Assembly (NCBI GenBank): GCA_016930215.1
Contig: JAFGHH010000396.1
Span: 1 to 37,378, forward strand
Length of the DNA: 37,378 bases
Direction of reading: 5' to 3'
Source of the DNA: Deltaproteobacteria bacterium
GTDB taxonomy: Bacteria; Myxococcota_A; Polyangia; DRWM01; JAAZOP01
Shown: one piece after another, positions 16,229-24,017 of the stretch
Position numbering within the stretch: position 1 is the first letter of the stretch
Layout: the number at the start of each line of letters is the position of its first letter
The notes under the pieces: generated by a model
What the model was told of the DNA's origin: nothing
Seen by the model: the letters and a program-made list of their open reading frames with translations, nothing else
Database searches by the model: none
Made by a program: the position numbers and the translations under genes

Positions 16229-18907
16229 ATGCGACGGGAGTTCCGCCTGGTGGTGGTGGCCTGCCTGGGGTTGGGGGTCGGGGCGGCGTGCGGCGACGAC
16301 GACAACGGGGGGGACGCCGGCGACGCGGCGGACGAGGGCGGGGACGCGGGGCCGGAGTACATCGGCGACCTGCGGCCGGAGCCCGGCTTCGTCGGCATGC
16401 CGCCCGGCGAGTCGCGGACCGTGCGGCTGTGGGTCGGCCGCCCGCCCGGCGTGGACATCACGCTCGCCGTGGCGACCGACGACGACGGCGTCGTCGTGGT
16501 GCCCGACGCGCTCACGCTGCCGGCCGAGAACTGGTACGTCGACCTGGAGGTCGCGGCCGAGGCGGTCGGCTCGACGACGATCCGGGTGACCTACGACGTG
16601 CGCGAGGCGCAGATCGTCGCGGACGTCGTGACGCCGGACCTGTCGTGCGCCGGGACGGGGAGCGGCACGCTCGCGCCGGGCGGCTCGGTCCGGGGCTCGG
16701 GCGGGCTGGAGGACGCGTCGGTGGCGATGGGCTCGACGGCGGAGCTGGAGCCGTTCGCGGTCTCGCTGGCCTGCGCCGACGACATCGTCCCGGCCGGCTA
16801 CACGGCCCTCGGCCCCGCGGTGACCTTCTCCCCGGCGCGCCGGTTCGTGCGGGAGCTGGACTTCACGATCCCGGTCAAGGCCGGGCTGCTCCCCGCCGGG
16901 CGGAAGGTCGCGGACGTGGCGATCTTCTGGCGGGACGAGCACGCGGCGGTGCGGGCCGTGCCGATGGCCTCGGTGTGGCTCACCGGCGCCGGCGGCGGCG
17001 GCGGGTCGCTGCGCTTCTCCTCCACGCGGCTCGGGACCTTCCAGGCCGCGACCGAGGACGCCGCGGGGACCCGCACCCGGACGCGGCGCTACGTCTACAA
17101 GGGGATCGTCGGCGTCTCGATGGGCGGCGGCGGCACCGGCTCGGTCGGCCTGCGCAACCCCGAGCGCTGGGACTTCATCGCGCCGCTCGGCGGCCCCGCC
17201 AACTGGACCCACATGCTGCACTACGTGCAGGACTACTACCTCGGCGGCTTCTGCACCGCGAGCCCGGACGACGCGGGGGACGTCGGCGAGCACTGCGCGG
17301 TGCCGCCGTCGACCCAGATCTTCGAGCACCTGCAGGAGTTCGAGAACTGGTACTACCCGGAAGGCCGGGACGGGCAGGGCGGGACGTTCGACCGGGAGGA
17401 GTACTGCCAGATCTTCCGCGACATGGCCCTGGCCCTCGGCAACCCCGGCATGTACAACGCGGACTCGGTCTACCTGCCGCCGGGCGTGCCCGAGTCGTGG
17501 TGGCAACAGAGCCCGGAGGAGCGCTGCGCCAACCCGGCGGTGCTCGAGGACTTCTACGACGAGGAGTACAACCCCGACGGGTCGCTGCCGGTGATCACCT
17601 TCTGCGACGGCGCGGAGGCGGCGCTCCCGGAGGGCGGGACCGACCACGGCCGCTGGGACCCCGACGGCGTCAACGACTACCCGCTCGACGTCGGCCTCGC
17701 CGTCGACGTCAACGGCAACGGCGTCCGCGACGCGGGCGAGCCGGTGATCCGCAGCGGGCACGAGCCGTACGACGACGTGGGCCTCGACGGCCTCCCGAAC
17801 GCCCTCGAGCCCGGCTACGACGCGCTCGAGAACCCCGACCCGAACGACGACGACTTCGACTACCAGTTCGACCCGGCGGGGACCGAGGGCAACTGGCGCT
17901 GGGACGGCCCGGTGGGGAGCGAGCCGGGCGAGCCGTGGGTCGACGCGGGGCTCGACGGCGTCCCCGGCACGCCGCAGCAGGGGGCGGGGGGCTACGATTT
18001 CGGCGAGGGGAACGACGTGTTCGACCAGTCGCCGTACTTCCAGAACTACCTCGAGCACGACGGCTCCACGCTGCTGACGAACATGACCGACGCGGAGCTG
18101 GACCGGATCGAGGTGCTGGCCGACGCGGGGATCCGCGACCTGTTCCCGTTCGCGGCGGGCGAGAACGCGATGCTCGGGGCGCTCAACGCCCGCGGCCGGC
18201 AGGTGCGGTTCTACAACGACTTCAGCGCGCTGTACGGCGGCGCCTATCTCGACGAGCAGCTCGACCCCACCAAGATCGATTTCCTGGCGCTCGGACGCCA
18301 CACGATGATCCGCTACGGCAACCCGGACGCGGACGAGACGCTGCTGGCGCGCGGCGACGGCGGGCACGTCGGCACCGTGACGCAGGTGATCAACCGGCTG
18401 GCCTACGCCACCTTCGCCATGTCGGCCCGCTGGCCCGGGGGCGATCGGGTGCGGGTCGCCAGCGATACGGCGAGCACGATGATCTCGGACGACTTCGTCA
18501 GCCCCTCGACGGGCCGCGTCTCGCCGTACTCGATGATCCTGCCGCCCGGATACCACACCGACGCGTACGCCACGACGCGCTACCCCGTCGTGTTCTTCCT
18601 GCACGGCTACGGCCAGGACCCGCAGGACATGGTGACCAGCGCGATCATCTTCCAGAACTGGATGATCTCGAACACGATTCCCGAGCCGCTGCGGATGCAG
18701 AAGCTGATCATGGTCTTCCCCGACGGCCGCTGCCGGTCGCCGGACGGGACCCCGGACTACGAGCGGGAGTGCATCCGCGGGACCTTCTACACCGACTCGA
18801 TCCGGCCCGAAGGCCCGCAGATGGAGACGATCCTTTTCGAGCTGATGGACTACATCGACGAGACGTACCGCACGAAGGCGTCCGAGGACGTCACCGAGAC
18901 CTGGTGA
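16229..18907 (+). CDS. Large lipoprotein with incomplete esterase-like C-terminal domain
   Basis: The 892-residue product starts at ATG 16229 behind GGAGG. The lipobox GAACGDDDN gives a lipidated Cys followed by acidic residues. The N-terminal 300 residues are beta-rich with Ig-like character. A central region (about 300-720) of Asp/Gly/Tyr-rich sequence contains possible calcium loops (DVNGNGVRDAGE, DPDGVNDYPLD). From about residue 750 it resembles an esterase D/PutEsterase alpha-beta hydrolase: SMILPPGYH, YPVVFFLHGYGQDP (oxyanion strand), KLIMVFPDGRCR. The frame stops after DYIDETYRTKASEDVTETW, just where such enzymes carry the G-x-S-x-G nucleophile. No Ser-Asp-His set can therefore be assembled. 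The stop lies 7 bases from the convergent transporter stop, so there is no room for a frameshifted remainder. It is either a binding pseudo-esterase or a truncated gene. Confidence 0.8.
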   Translation: MRREFRLVVVACLGLGVGAACGDDDNGGDAGDAADEGGDAGPEYIGDLRPEPGFVGMPPGESRTVRLWVGRPPGVDITLAVATDDDGVVVVPDALTLPAENWYVDLEVAAEAVGSTTIRVTYDVREAQIVADVVTPDLSCAGTGSGTLAPGGSVRGSGGLEDASVAMGSTAELEPFAVSLACADDIVPAGYTALGPAVTFSPARRFVRELDFTIPVKAGLLPAGRKVADVAIFWRDEHAAVRAVPMASVWLTGAGGGGGSLRFSSTRLGTFQAATEDAAGTRTRTRRYVYKGIVGVSMGGGGTGSVGLRNPERWDFIAPLGGPANWTHMLHYVQDYYLGGFCTASPDDAGDVGEHCAVPPSTQIFEHLQEFENWYYPEGRDGQGGTFDREEYCQIFRDMALALGNPGMYNADSVYLPPGVPESWWQQSPEERCANPAVLEDFYDEEYNPDGSLPVITFCDGAEAALPEGGTDHGRWDPDGVNDYPLDVGLAVDVNGNGVRDAGEPVIRSGHEPYDDVGLDGLPNALEPGYDALENPDPNDDDFDYQFDPAGTEGNWRWDGPVGSEPGEPWVDAGLDGVPGTPQQGAGGYDFGEGNDVFDQSPYFQNYLEHDGSTLLTNMTDAELDRIEVLADAGIRDLFPFAAGENAMLGALNARGRQVRFYNDFSALYGGAYLDEQLDPTKIDFLALGRHTMIRYGNPDADETLLARGDGGHVGTVTQVINRLAYATFAMSARWPGGDRVRVASDTASTMISDDFVSPSTGRVSPYSMILPPGYHTDAYATTRYPVVFFLHGYGQDPQDMVTSAIIFQNWMISNTIPEPLRMQKLIMVFPDGRCRSPDGTPDYERECIRGTFYTDSIRPEGPQMETILFELMDYIDETYRTKASEDVTETW

Positions 18908-18914
18908 TTCCCGG

Positions 18915-20315
18915 TCAGTGGCCGCCCTTGCCGCGGGGCAGGACGTTCCAGAGCGTGGCCATCACGATCGCGCCGACGACGGCCCAGGGCATCGCCCACA
19001 GCTTCCAGGCCTGCCAGCCGTACTCGGTGCTGATCGCGCCGACGGCGACGCCCGTGACGGCGGCGGCGAGGTACTGCATGCCGTCGAACAGGCCGGCGGC
19101 CGTGGCCACGCCCTTGCGGCCGCCGAAGTCCATCGAGGCGGCGCCGCCGACCATGCCGTGGGCGCCGTTGACGAAGAAGCTGAGCAGCGACAGGCTGACC
19201 ACGGCACCCCAGGGGCCGAAGGCCAGCGCATCCGAGCCGTAGAACAGGCCGAGGCAGGCCAGCATGCCGACGAAGCCGATCACCACCACCGGCGCCCGCC
19301 GGCTGCCGAAGACCTTGTCGGACATCGCGCCGAAGGCGAAGCCGCCGCCGATGCCGAGCAGCGCGATGCCCCAGGCCAGGAACTGCGGGACGAAGGCGGT
19401 GCCGGTCAGGTCGTACTCGTCGAGGAAGTACATCTTCCACCAGCCGTCGACCGTGCTGCGGCGGACGAGGCCGATCATCATCGAGGCGATGGCGATCATC
19501 CACATGTGCCAGGAGGTGAAGATCCGCTTGATCACCATCCAGGCCGTGACCTTCTGCCCCTCCTCGCCGATCACCGCGTCGCCCGTGTCGCGCGTGGCGT
19601 AGCCCGCCTCCTCGGGGGTCTCGCTGACGAACAGCAGGTTGAGGAAGAAGAACAGCGCCACGAACGCGGCGGGGATCCAGAACGCCCACTGGACCGGCAG
19701 GAACGCCGCGATGAACGGGGCGCCGGAGAAGGCGAGGATCAGCCCGAACCGGATCAGCACGCCGAAGATCGCGCTGAACGTCCCGCGCTCGCGGATGTGG
19801 AACCACTGCGCGTTGATCTTCACGATCGCCAGGGCGCCGAACGACTGGAAGTACCCGTTGACGCCCCACAGGATCGCCATGATCCAGGCCATCGTCCGGG
19901 CGTCGTCGGTCCACGCGAGTTGGGCCGCCTGGACCAGCGTCCGGTCGTGACCGCTGCCGGACCAGACCGCCGGGACGTCGACCGTCAGGCACAACGCGCC
20001 GAACAGGGCGTTGGCGATCACCACGCCCACCGCGCCGATCAGGAACGCCTTCCGCCCGCCGATCTTCTCGGCCAGCGGGCCGTTGAAGAACACGGACAGG
20101 CCGTAGACCAGCGGCAGGATCGTCTCGAACAGGCCGAGGTCGTTCTTCGTCCAGCCGAACAGCCCCTGCAACTCCGGTGACAGCGCCATGAAGTTGTAGC
20201 GGGTCATGTAGAACAGCGAGTACAGGACGCCGACCAGCATCCAGTTGCGGAACCGCCGCATCTTGTATTCCGGATCGCGGAATTCCGCTGGGATGACGGA
20301 CTCTTTCGCGGCCAT
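18915..20315 (-). CDS. MFS transporter, organophosphate:phosphate antiporter type
   Basis: The 466-residue membrane protein with about twelve predicted helices resembles the OPA branch of the major facilitator superfamily (GlpT, UhpT, UhpC). Visible signatures are RNWMLVGVLYSLFYMTRYNF at the first helix, the loop GPLAEKIGGRKA and FVNGAHGMVGGAASMDFGGRKG in the second half. Known members exchange glycerol-3-phosphate or hexose phosphates for inorganic phosphate across the inner membrane. An insertion of about 30 residues (SGSGHDRTLVQ region) between early helices is longer than usual. ATG 20315 has GGGAGG at good spacing. A promoter with a poly-G spacer lies at 20348-20377. The gene is convergent with the lipoprotein at 16229 and divergent from yebC. 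The exact substrate is unknown. Confidence 0.88.
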   Translation of the reverse strand: MAAKESVIPAEFRDPEYKMRRFRNWMLVGVLYSLFYMTRYNFMALSPELQGLFGWTKNDLGLFETILPLVYGLSVFFNGPLAEKIGGRKAFLIGAVGVVIANALFGALCLTVDVPAVWSGSGHDRTLVQAAQLAWTDDARTMAWIMAILWGVNGYFQSFGALAIVKINAQWFHIRERGTFSAIFGVLIRFGLILAFSGAPFIAAFLPVQWAFWIPAAFVALFFFLNLLFVSETPEEAGYATRDTGDAVIGEEGQKVTAWMVIKRIFTSWHMWMIAIASMMIGLVRRSTVDGWWKMYFLDEYDLTGTAFVPQFLAWGIALLGIGGGFAFGAMSDKVFGSRRAPVVVIGFVGMLACLGLFYGSDALAFGPWGAVVSLSLLSFFVNGAHGMVGGAASMDFGGRKGVATAAGLFDGMQYLAAAVTGVAVGAISTEYGWQAWKLWAMPWAVVGAIVMATLWNVLPRGKGGH

Positions 20316-20347
20316 TGGAACCTCCCGAGCGCCGTGGCGCGAGGGGG

Positions 20348-20377
20348 ACCCTACCAAACGCCCCCCCCCGCTGGCAA
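20348..20377 (-). promoter_or_regulatory. Transporter promoter with G9 tract in the spacer
   Basis: On the minus strand TTGCCA (20377-20372, five of six consensus bases) and an extended -10 TGG-TAGGGT (hexamer 20353-20348) flank an 18-base spacer. Nine consecutive G (20369-20361) make up half of that spacer. Transcription would start about 25 bases before ATG 20315. Homopolymer slippage would change the spacing directly. Confidence 0.6.
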
Positions 20378-20475
20378 TCGCGGCCGCCGGGACGATCGCG
20401 ACGATTGCGCCTGCGGTCCGCTCATGCTAGCGATGCCGCCGCGGGGCAGGTCGTACCCGGGAAAGGACGGCACAG

Positions 20476-21225
20476 GTGTCGGGGCACAATCGATGGGCGA
20501 AGATCAAGCACAAGAAGCTGGCCGGTGACCAGCGACGGTCCAAGGGCTGGAGCAAGTTCCTCAAGGAGATCACGATCGCGGCCCGCGCCGGCGGCGGCGA
20601 CCCCGACAACAACGCCCGCCTCCGGGCCGCGATCGACCGCGCCCGCGGCGACAACATGCCGCTGGACACCATCTCGCGCGCGATCAAGAAGGGCACCGGC
20701 GAACTGGAAGGCTCGACCCTCGAGGAGCTGACCTACGAGGCCTACGGGCCCGGCGGCACCGCGCTGGTGATCGAACTGATGACCGACAACCGCAACCGCG
20801 CCATCGCGGACGTCCGCCATCTGCTCGACCGCCACGGCGGCAAGCTGGCCTCCCCCGGCTCCGTGACCTACATGTTCAAGAAGCGCGGCACGATCATCTT
20901 CGAGGCCGGCACGGTCGGCGAGGACGCGCTGATGGAAGCGGCGCTCGATCTCGGTGCCGACGACCTGCTGACCGAGGGCGAGACGGTCACGGTGTTCACC
21001 GACCCCGGCAGCTACATCACGGTCAAGGAGGGGCTGGAGAAGAAGGGGTTCAAGCCCGCGGGCGGCGAGGTCGCGATGCTGCCGGACAACACCGTGCCCG
21101 TCGTGGGCGACGCCGCCGACGCCCTGGCCAAGCTCGTCACCATCCTCGAGGACCACGAGGACGTCCAGAACGTCTACGTCAACGCCGACCTCGACGAACA
21201 GGCGCTCGAACGCGCCGAGAGCTGA
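20476..21225 (+). CDS. yebC: YebC/TACO1 family protein
   Basis: The 249-residue protein is a full-length YebC/TACO1 family member: the N-terminus SGHNRWAKIKHKK, then GGGDPDNNARLR, NMPLDTISRAIKKGTG, the centre EAYGPGGTALVIELMTDNRNR, and the C-terminal MLPDNTVPV. Members were long annotated as DNA-binding regulators; more recent work on the family shows a role in translating proline-rich stretches, alongside EF-P. Start is GTG 20476, fixed by conservation of the N-terminus and a GGGAAAGGA upstream. It is not next to ruvABC, its usual neighbour in proteobacteria. Divergent from the transporter gene across 160 bases. A weak TTGCGC (20405-20410) may be its -35. Confidence 0.95.
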   Translation: MSGHNRWAKIKHKKLAGDQRRSKGWSKFLKEITIAARAGGGDPDNNARLRAAIDRARGDNMPLDTISRAIKKGTGELEGSTLEELTYEAYGPGGTALVIELMTDNRNRAIADVRHLLDRHGGKLASPGSVTYMFKKRGTIIFEAGTVGEDALMEAALDLGADDLLTEGETVTVFTDPGSYITVKEGLEKKGFKPAGGEVAMLPDNTVPVVGDAADALAKLVTILEDHEDVQNVYVNADLDEQALERAES

Positions 21226-21227
21226 CC

Positions 21228-21263
21228 GCCGACCCGGCCGCCGTTCACGGATTGCGGGTCGGC
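21228..21263 (+). terminator. Hairpin after yebC
   Basis: GCCGACCCG (21228-21236) pairs perfectly with CGGGTCGGC (21255-21263) over an 18-base loop, starting three bases after the yebC stop. No T run follows. It probably ends or slows transcription before the next promoter at 21315. Confidence 0.5.
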
Positions 21264-21314
21264 TGCGGCGCGCCGCCGAAGCGGGGGCGTGCGTTCGCGG
21301 ACGCCCGGCCGCCG

Positions 21315-21343
21315 TTCCGGAGGACCCGCCGCTGTGGTAGAAT
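21315..21343 (+). promoter_or_regulatory. Promoter of AgmX-like lipoprotein
   Basis: An extended -10, TGG-TAGAAT (hexamer 21338-21343), is the best -10 in the window. The -35 position 17 bases upstream has TTCCGG, which is poor, as expected when an extended -10 compensates. Transcription would start near 21350, about 15 bases before ATG 21365. Confidence 0.55.
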
Positions 21344-21364
21344 CGCCCCCTGGAGTTGGACGCC

Positions 21365-21997
21365 ATGCTGCAACGTCTCGCCCGCCGTTCGCTCCTCCCG
21401 TCGCTCGCGGCGCTGCTGTGGAGCGCCTGCGGCGCGTCGTCCGCCGAGCCGGCGGCGCCGGCCGCCGGAGCGGGCCCGTCGGCCTCGGCCGCGCCGGTGC
21501 CGGGCCATGTCCCGCCGGTGCCCACCGGCGTTCGCTCGCGGACGCTTCTGACGCAGCCGGTGGAGGAGGACCCGCCGCCGCCCGTGCCGGCGCTCGCCTA
21601 CGGCGGCACGGCGCCCGCCGAGGAGCGGGTGGTCGGCGACCACGCGGTTCCGGAGCCACGGGCCGTGCGGGGCGAGGGAGAGGGAGGCCGGGCCGGCGGC
21701 CTGGACCGCTTCAAGGTGCGCGACGTGATCCACGCCGCGCAAGGCCGCATCAGCCACTGCTTCGACCGGCTGCGGCAGGACAACCCGCGGGTCACCGAGG
21801 CGCGCGTCTCGGTGCGGATCGAGATCGCGCCGGAGGGGAGCGTCGACGAGGTCGAGGTCACGGGGTGCGCGCCCGAGGACACCACGTTCGCCGGCTGCAT
21901 CCGGACCCTCGTGCGGTCGCTCGACTTCCCGTCCGCCTCCGCCCCGACGGTCACGACCTATCCGTTCGTCTTCTCCGTGGCCACCGGCGAGCAGTAG
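21365..21997 (+). CDS. Lipoprotein with AgmX/PglI C-terminal domain
   Basis: The 210-residue product has a lipoprotein signal ending at WSACGAS, a Pro/Ala-rich linker (about 30-110), and a C-terminal AgmX/PglI domain (about 115-207): VIHAAQGRISHCFDRLR, VSVRIEIAPEGSVDEVEV, FAGCIRTLVRSLDFPS. The paired cysteines and the FP after the helix are the usual pattern. In Myxococcus this TonB-like domain occurs in gliding and social motility proteins, but it is common in many envelope proteins of the phylum, so motility should not be assumed. ATG 21365 is chosen over an in-frame TTG 21356 because the signal peptide begins there. It is probably monocistronic, 170 bases before the next gene. Confidence 0.78.
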   Translation: MLQRLARRSLLPSLAALLWSACGASSAEPAAPAAGAGPSASAAPVPGHVPPVPTGVRSRTLLTQPVEEDPPPPVPALAYGGTAPAEERVVGDHAVPEPRAVRGEGEGGRAGGLDRFKVRDVIHAAQGRISHCFDRLRQDNPRVTEARVSVRIEIAPEGSVDEVEVTGCAPEDTTFAGCIRTLVRSLDFPSASAPTVTTYPFVFSVATGEQ

Positions 21998-22023
21998 CAT
22001 CCCGTCGCTCCGAATCGTATACT
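21995..22023 (+). promoter_or_regulatory. Weak promoter candidate before the His-Cys lipoprotein
   Basis: TATACT (22018-22023) is a good -10; TAGCAT (21995-22000) at a 17-base spacing is a weak -35. It would give a leader of about 140 bases that contains the hairpin at 22104-22123. Confidence 0.3.
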
Positions 22024-22103
22024 CCACGGCAGGGAGGGGTCCGAGGTTGGGGGCCGAGGCCGTGATGGCATGCTTCGGCGAACCGTACCGCGATCCGTCC
22101 GGC

Positions 22104-22123
22104 CGCGACCGTTCCCGGTCGCG
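22104..22123 (+). other. Leader hairpin
   Basis: CGCGACCG (22104-22111) and CGGTCGCG (22116-22123) form a perfect 8-bp stem with a four-base TTCC loop, 45 bases before ATG 22169. It could attenuate or stabilise the message; function is unknown. Confidence 0.35.
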
Positions 22124-22168
22124 TCGCTGCCGGCGCGCCGCCACGCCGTCTTCCGACAGGAGCAGGGC

Positions 22169-23941
22169 ATGAAGAGCGCCCGCGGGTGCGGTGGGGACGA
22201 GCTGCGCCGGGCCGCGGCGCTCGGGGCGCTCCTCTTGCTCGGCGCCGCCTGCGGCGGTCCGCTCCCCGTCGGCGACCCCGACGGCGGCTGGGATGTCTGG
22301 TGGACCGACGACGCCGCGCCGCCCCCGGACGACGCCGCGCCGCCTCCGGACGACGGGACGCCGCCGGTCGACGTGCCGGTCGGGCCGTGCAGCGGGGAGT
22401 GCGACGCGCACCGCTACACCGCCTGCACCTGCGGTTTCGACGACCCGTGCGGCTGGCGCGGCAACGGCCTGTGCGACAGCGCCTGCGACACGGTACTGCC
22501 CTCCGGCCATTTCGACGATTCCGCCGACTGCGCGTTGCCGCCCGTTTGCGACGGCGACTGCGACGCGCACCGCTACACCGCCTGCAGCTGCGATACCGCC
22601 GACCCGTGCGGCTGGCGCGCCAACGGCGTCTGCGACGCCGACGCCTGCGCCGCGGTCGCCGGCGCCGACTTCGACGACTCGGCCGACTGCGTGACCGCCG
22701 ACCCGACCTTCGGCGTGACCTCGGTCTACGGCGACGGCCTCGACCCCTCGGACGCCGACGACTTCGCCACCGGCATGACCGGACTCGGCTACCGCGAGCT
22801 GTTCGACGACGGCAGCACCTCGACCTCCGACCTGCGCGGCTACCTCGGCCGCACCGACCTCACCGTGCTCTACCACACCGGGCACGGCGACTCCGGAATC
22901 GTGCTGACCACCGACGGCTACCTGACGATCTCCAACGTCTCGCCCGGCGGCATCCGGGCGAAGAACACGATCTTCGCCACCTGCCTGTCGCTGCGCGAGT
23001 CGTGGGGCGGGGCCTTCGGCACGGGCGCCGAGACGGTGCTGGGCTACACGAACTACTCCTACGACTACCTCGACAACGACGTGGTCGACGCGATGATCTC
23101 CCCGCTGCGGTCCGGGCGGAGCTGGATCTACGCCTGGTACCAGGCCAACGCGGGGTTCGACATGCTGTCCGACCGCTGGGCCGGGTACGTGCGCGAGAGC
23201 GGGACGATCGTCGAGTACTCGGCGCGCAGCGGCCGGCGGCCGGCGGCCGACCTGTCGGATGCGACGTGGGTCGTGCTGCCCGGGACGGAGCGCGTGCTGG
23301 CGACCTCGGAGCTGCTCGCGGACGCACGGACGTTCGACCCGGCGGGCGCGTCGGTCCGCGTCGTGGGCTCGGACGGACCGAGCTGGTGGGTCGCGCCGGA
23401 GGAGTTCGGCGCGCTGGGAGCCGGCGTGCCCGACGAGGCGGCCGCCGCGACCGTCGCCCGGGAGTGGCTCGCCGCGCACGGCGGCCTGCCGGAGGACGCG
23501 GTCCCCGGGACCGTGCTGGCGATCGAGGCGCGCCGCGACGAGGCGGACCCGGGGGCGACGGTGGGCCGCGTGGTGCGGCTGGCGCGCACCGCGGCCGGCC
23601 TGCCGGTCCGCGGGAACCTGGTGGCGCATCACATCGCGCTGCTCGTCGGGCCGGGCGGCGTGGTCGCCGAGTCGCGGTTCTGGCCGGAGCTGGCGGTCGA
23701 GGCCGCAGCGGTGGAGACGCCGACGCTGCGGACCGTCGCCGACGCGGTGCGCGCGGCGGCGGTGCCGCTGGAGCGCGTGGCCAAGGGGGCGGAGGTCCGG
23801 CTGACCGGCGCGACGCCGGTGTGGGGCTCCGCCGGCGTGCGCGACGGCGCCGGCGCGCGGCTCGTCCCGGCCTACCTGCTGCACACGACCGGGGGGTTCG
23901 GGGTGGTGGTGGACGCGGCGTCGGGCGCGCCGCTGCTCTGA
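22169..23941 (+). CDS. Lipoprotein with gingipain/caspase-like His-Cys dyad domain
   Basis: The 590-residue product starts at ATG 22169. The lipobox LLLLGAAC gives a lipidated Cys 28, followed by a Pro/Asp linker. Two about 48-residue cysteine-rich repeats (74-121 and 127-174) share CDAHRYTAC and DPCGWR. Residues about 180-330 look like a clan CD cysteine peptidase: YHTGHGDSG places His 239, and IFATCLSLRESWGG places Cys 272. The 33-residue gap equals the His211-Cys244 gap of gingipain R. Residues about 400-590 resemble FTP/PepSY propeptide folds (AAATVAREWLAAHGG, RTAAGLPVRGNLV, LVPAYLLHTTGGFGVVVDA). Those normally precede a peptidase; here the order is reversed. It is probably an envelope peptidase or a DUF6345-like relative. 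Activity is not proven. Confidence 0.75.
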   Translation: MKSARGCGGDELRRAAALGALLLLGAACGGPLPVGDPDGGWDVWWTDDAAPPPDDAAPPPDDGTPPVDVPVGPCSGECDAHRYTACTCGFDDPCGWRGNGLCDSACDTVLPSGHFDDSADCALPPVCDGDCDAHRYTACSCDTADPCGWRANGVCDADACAAVAGADFDDSADCVTADPTFGVTSVYGDGLDPSDADDFATGMTGLGYRELFDDGSTSTSDLRGYLGRTDLTVLYHTGHGDSGIVLTTDGYLTISNVSPGGIRAKNTIFATCLSLRESWGGAFGTGAETVLGYTNYSYDYLDNDVVDAMISPLRSGRSWIYAWYQANAGFDMLSDRWAGYVRESGTIVEYSARSGRRPAADLSDATWVVLPGTERVLATSELLADARTFDPAGASVRVVGSDGPSWWVAPEEFGALGAGVPDEAAAATVAREWLAAHGGLPEDAVPGTVLAIEARRDEADPGATVGRVVRLARTAAGLPVRGNLVAHHIALLVGPGGVVAESRFWPELAVEAAAVETPTLRTVADAVRAAAVPLERVAKGAEVRLTGATPVWGSAGVRDGAGARLVPAYLLHTTGGFGVVVDAASGAPLL

Positions 23942-23945
23942 GCCG

Positions 23946-23965
23946 CGGTCCGTCGCGCGGGACCG
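23946..23965 (+). terminator. Short hairpin after the His-Cys lipoprotein
   Basis: CGGTCC (23946-23951) and GGACCG (23960-23965) form a 6-bp stem with an eight-base loop, five bases past the stop. The stem is short and has no T run, so it may be only a weak terminator before the barrel gene. Confidence 0.25.
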
Positions 23966-24017
23966 GGCGGGTTGCGGCGGTCCCCGGCTCGCGGCGGGAT
24001 CCGGGAGGAGGAGGTCG

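Noticed and set aside
16306-16312. Run of seven G near the start of the esterase-like lipoprotein gene as a phase-variation site
   Set aside because: Runs of six or seven G or C occur several times here (also near 26401 and 36131) and are expected at this GC content. Only the nine-base tract in a promoter spacer is distinctive.
18908-18960. Frameshifted remainder of the esterase domain after its stop
   Set aside because: The next bases encode the C-terminus of the transporter on the opposite strand. No GxSxG-like motif appears in any forward frame there.
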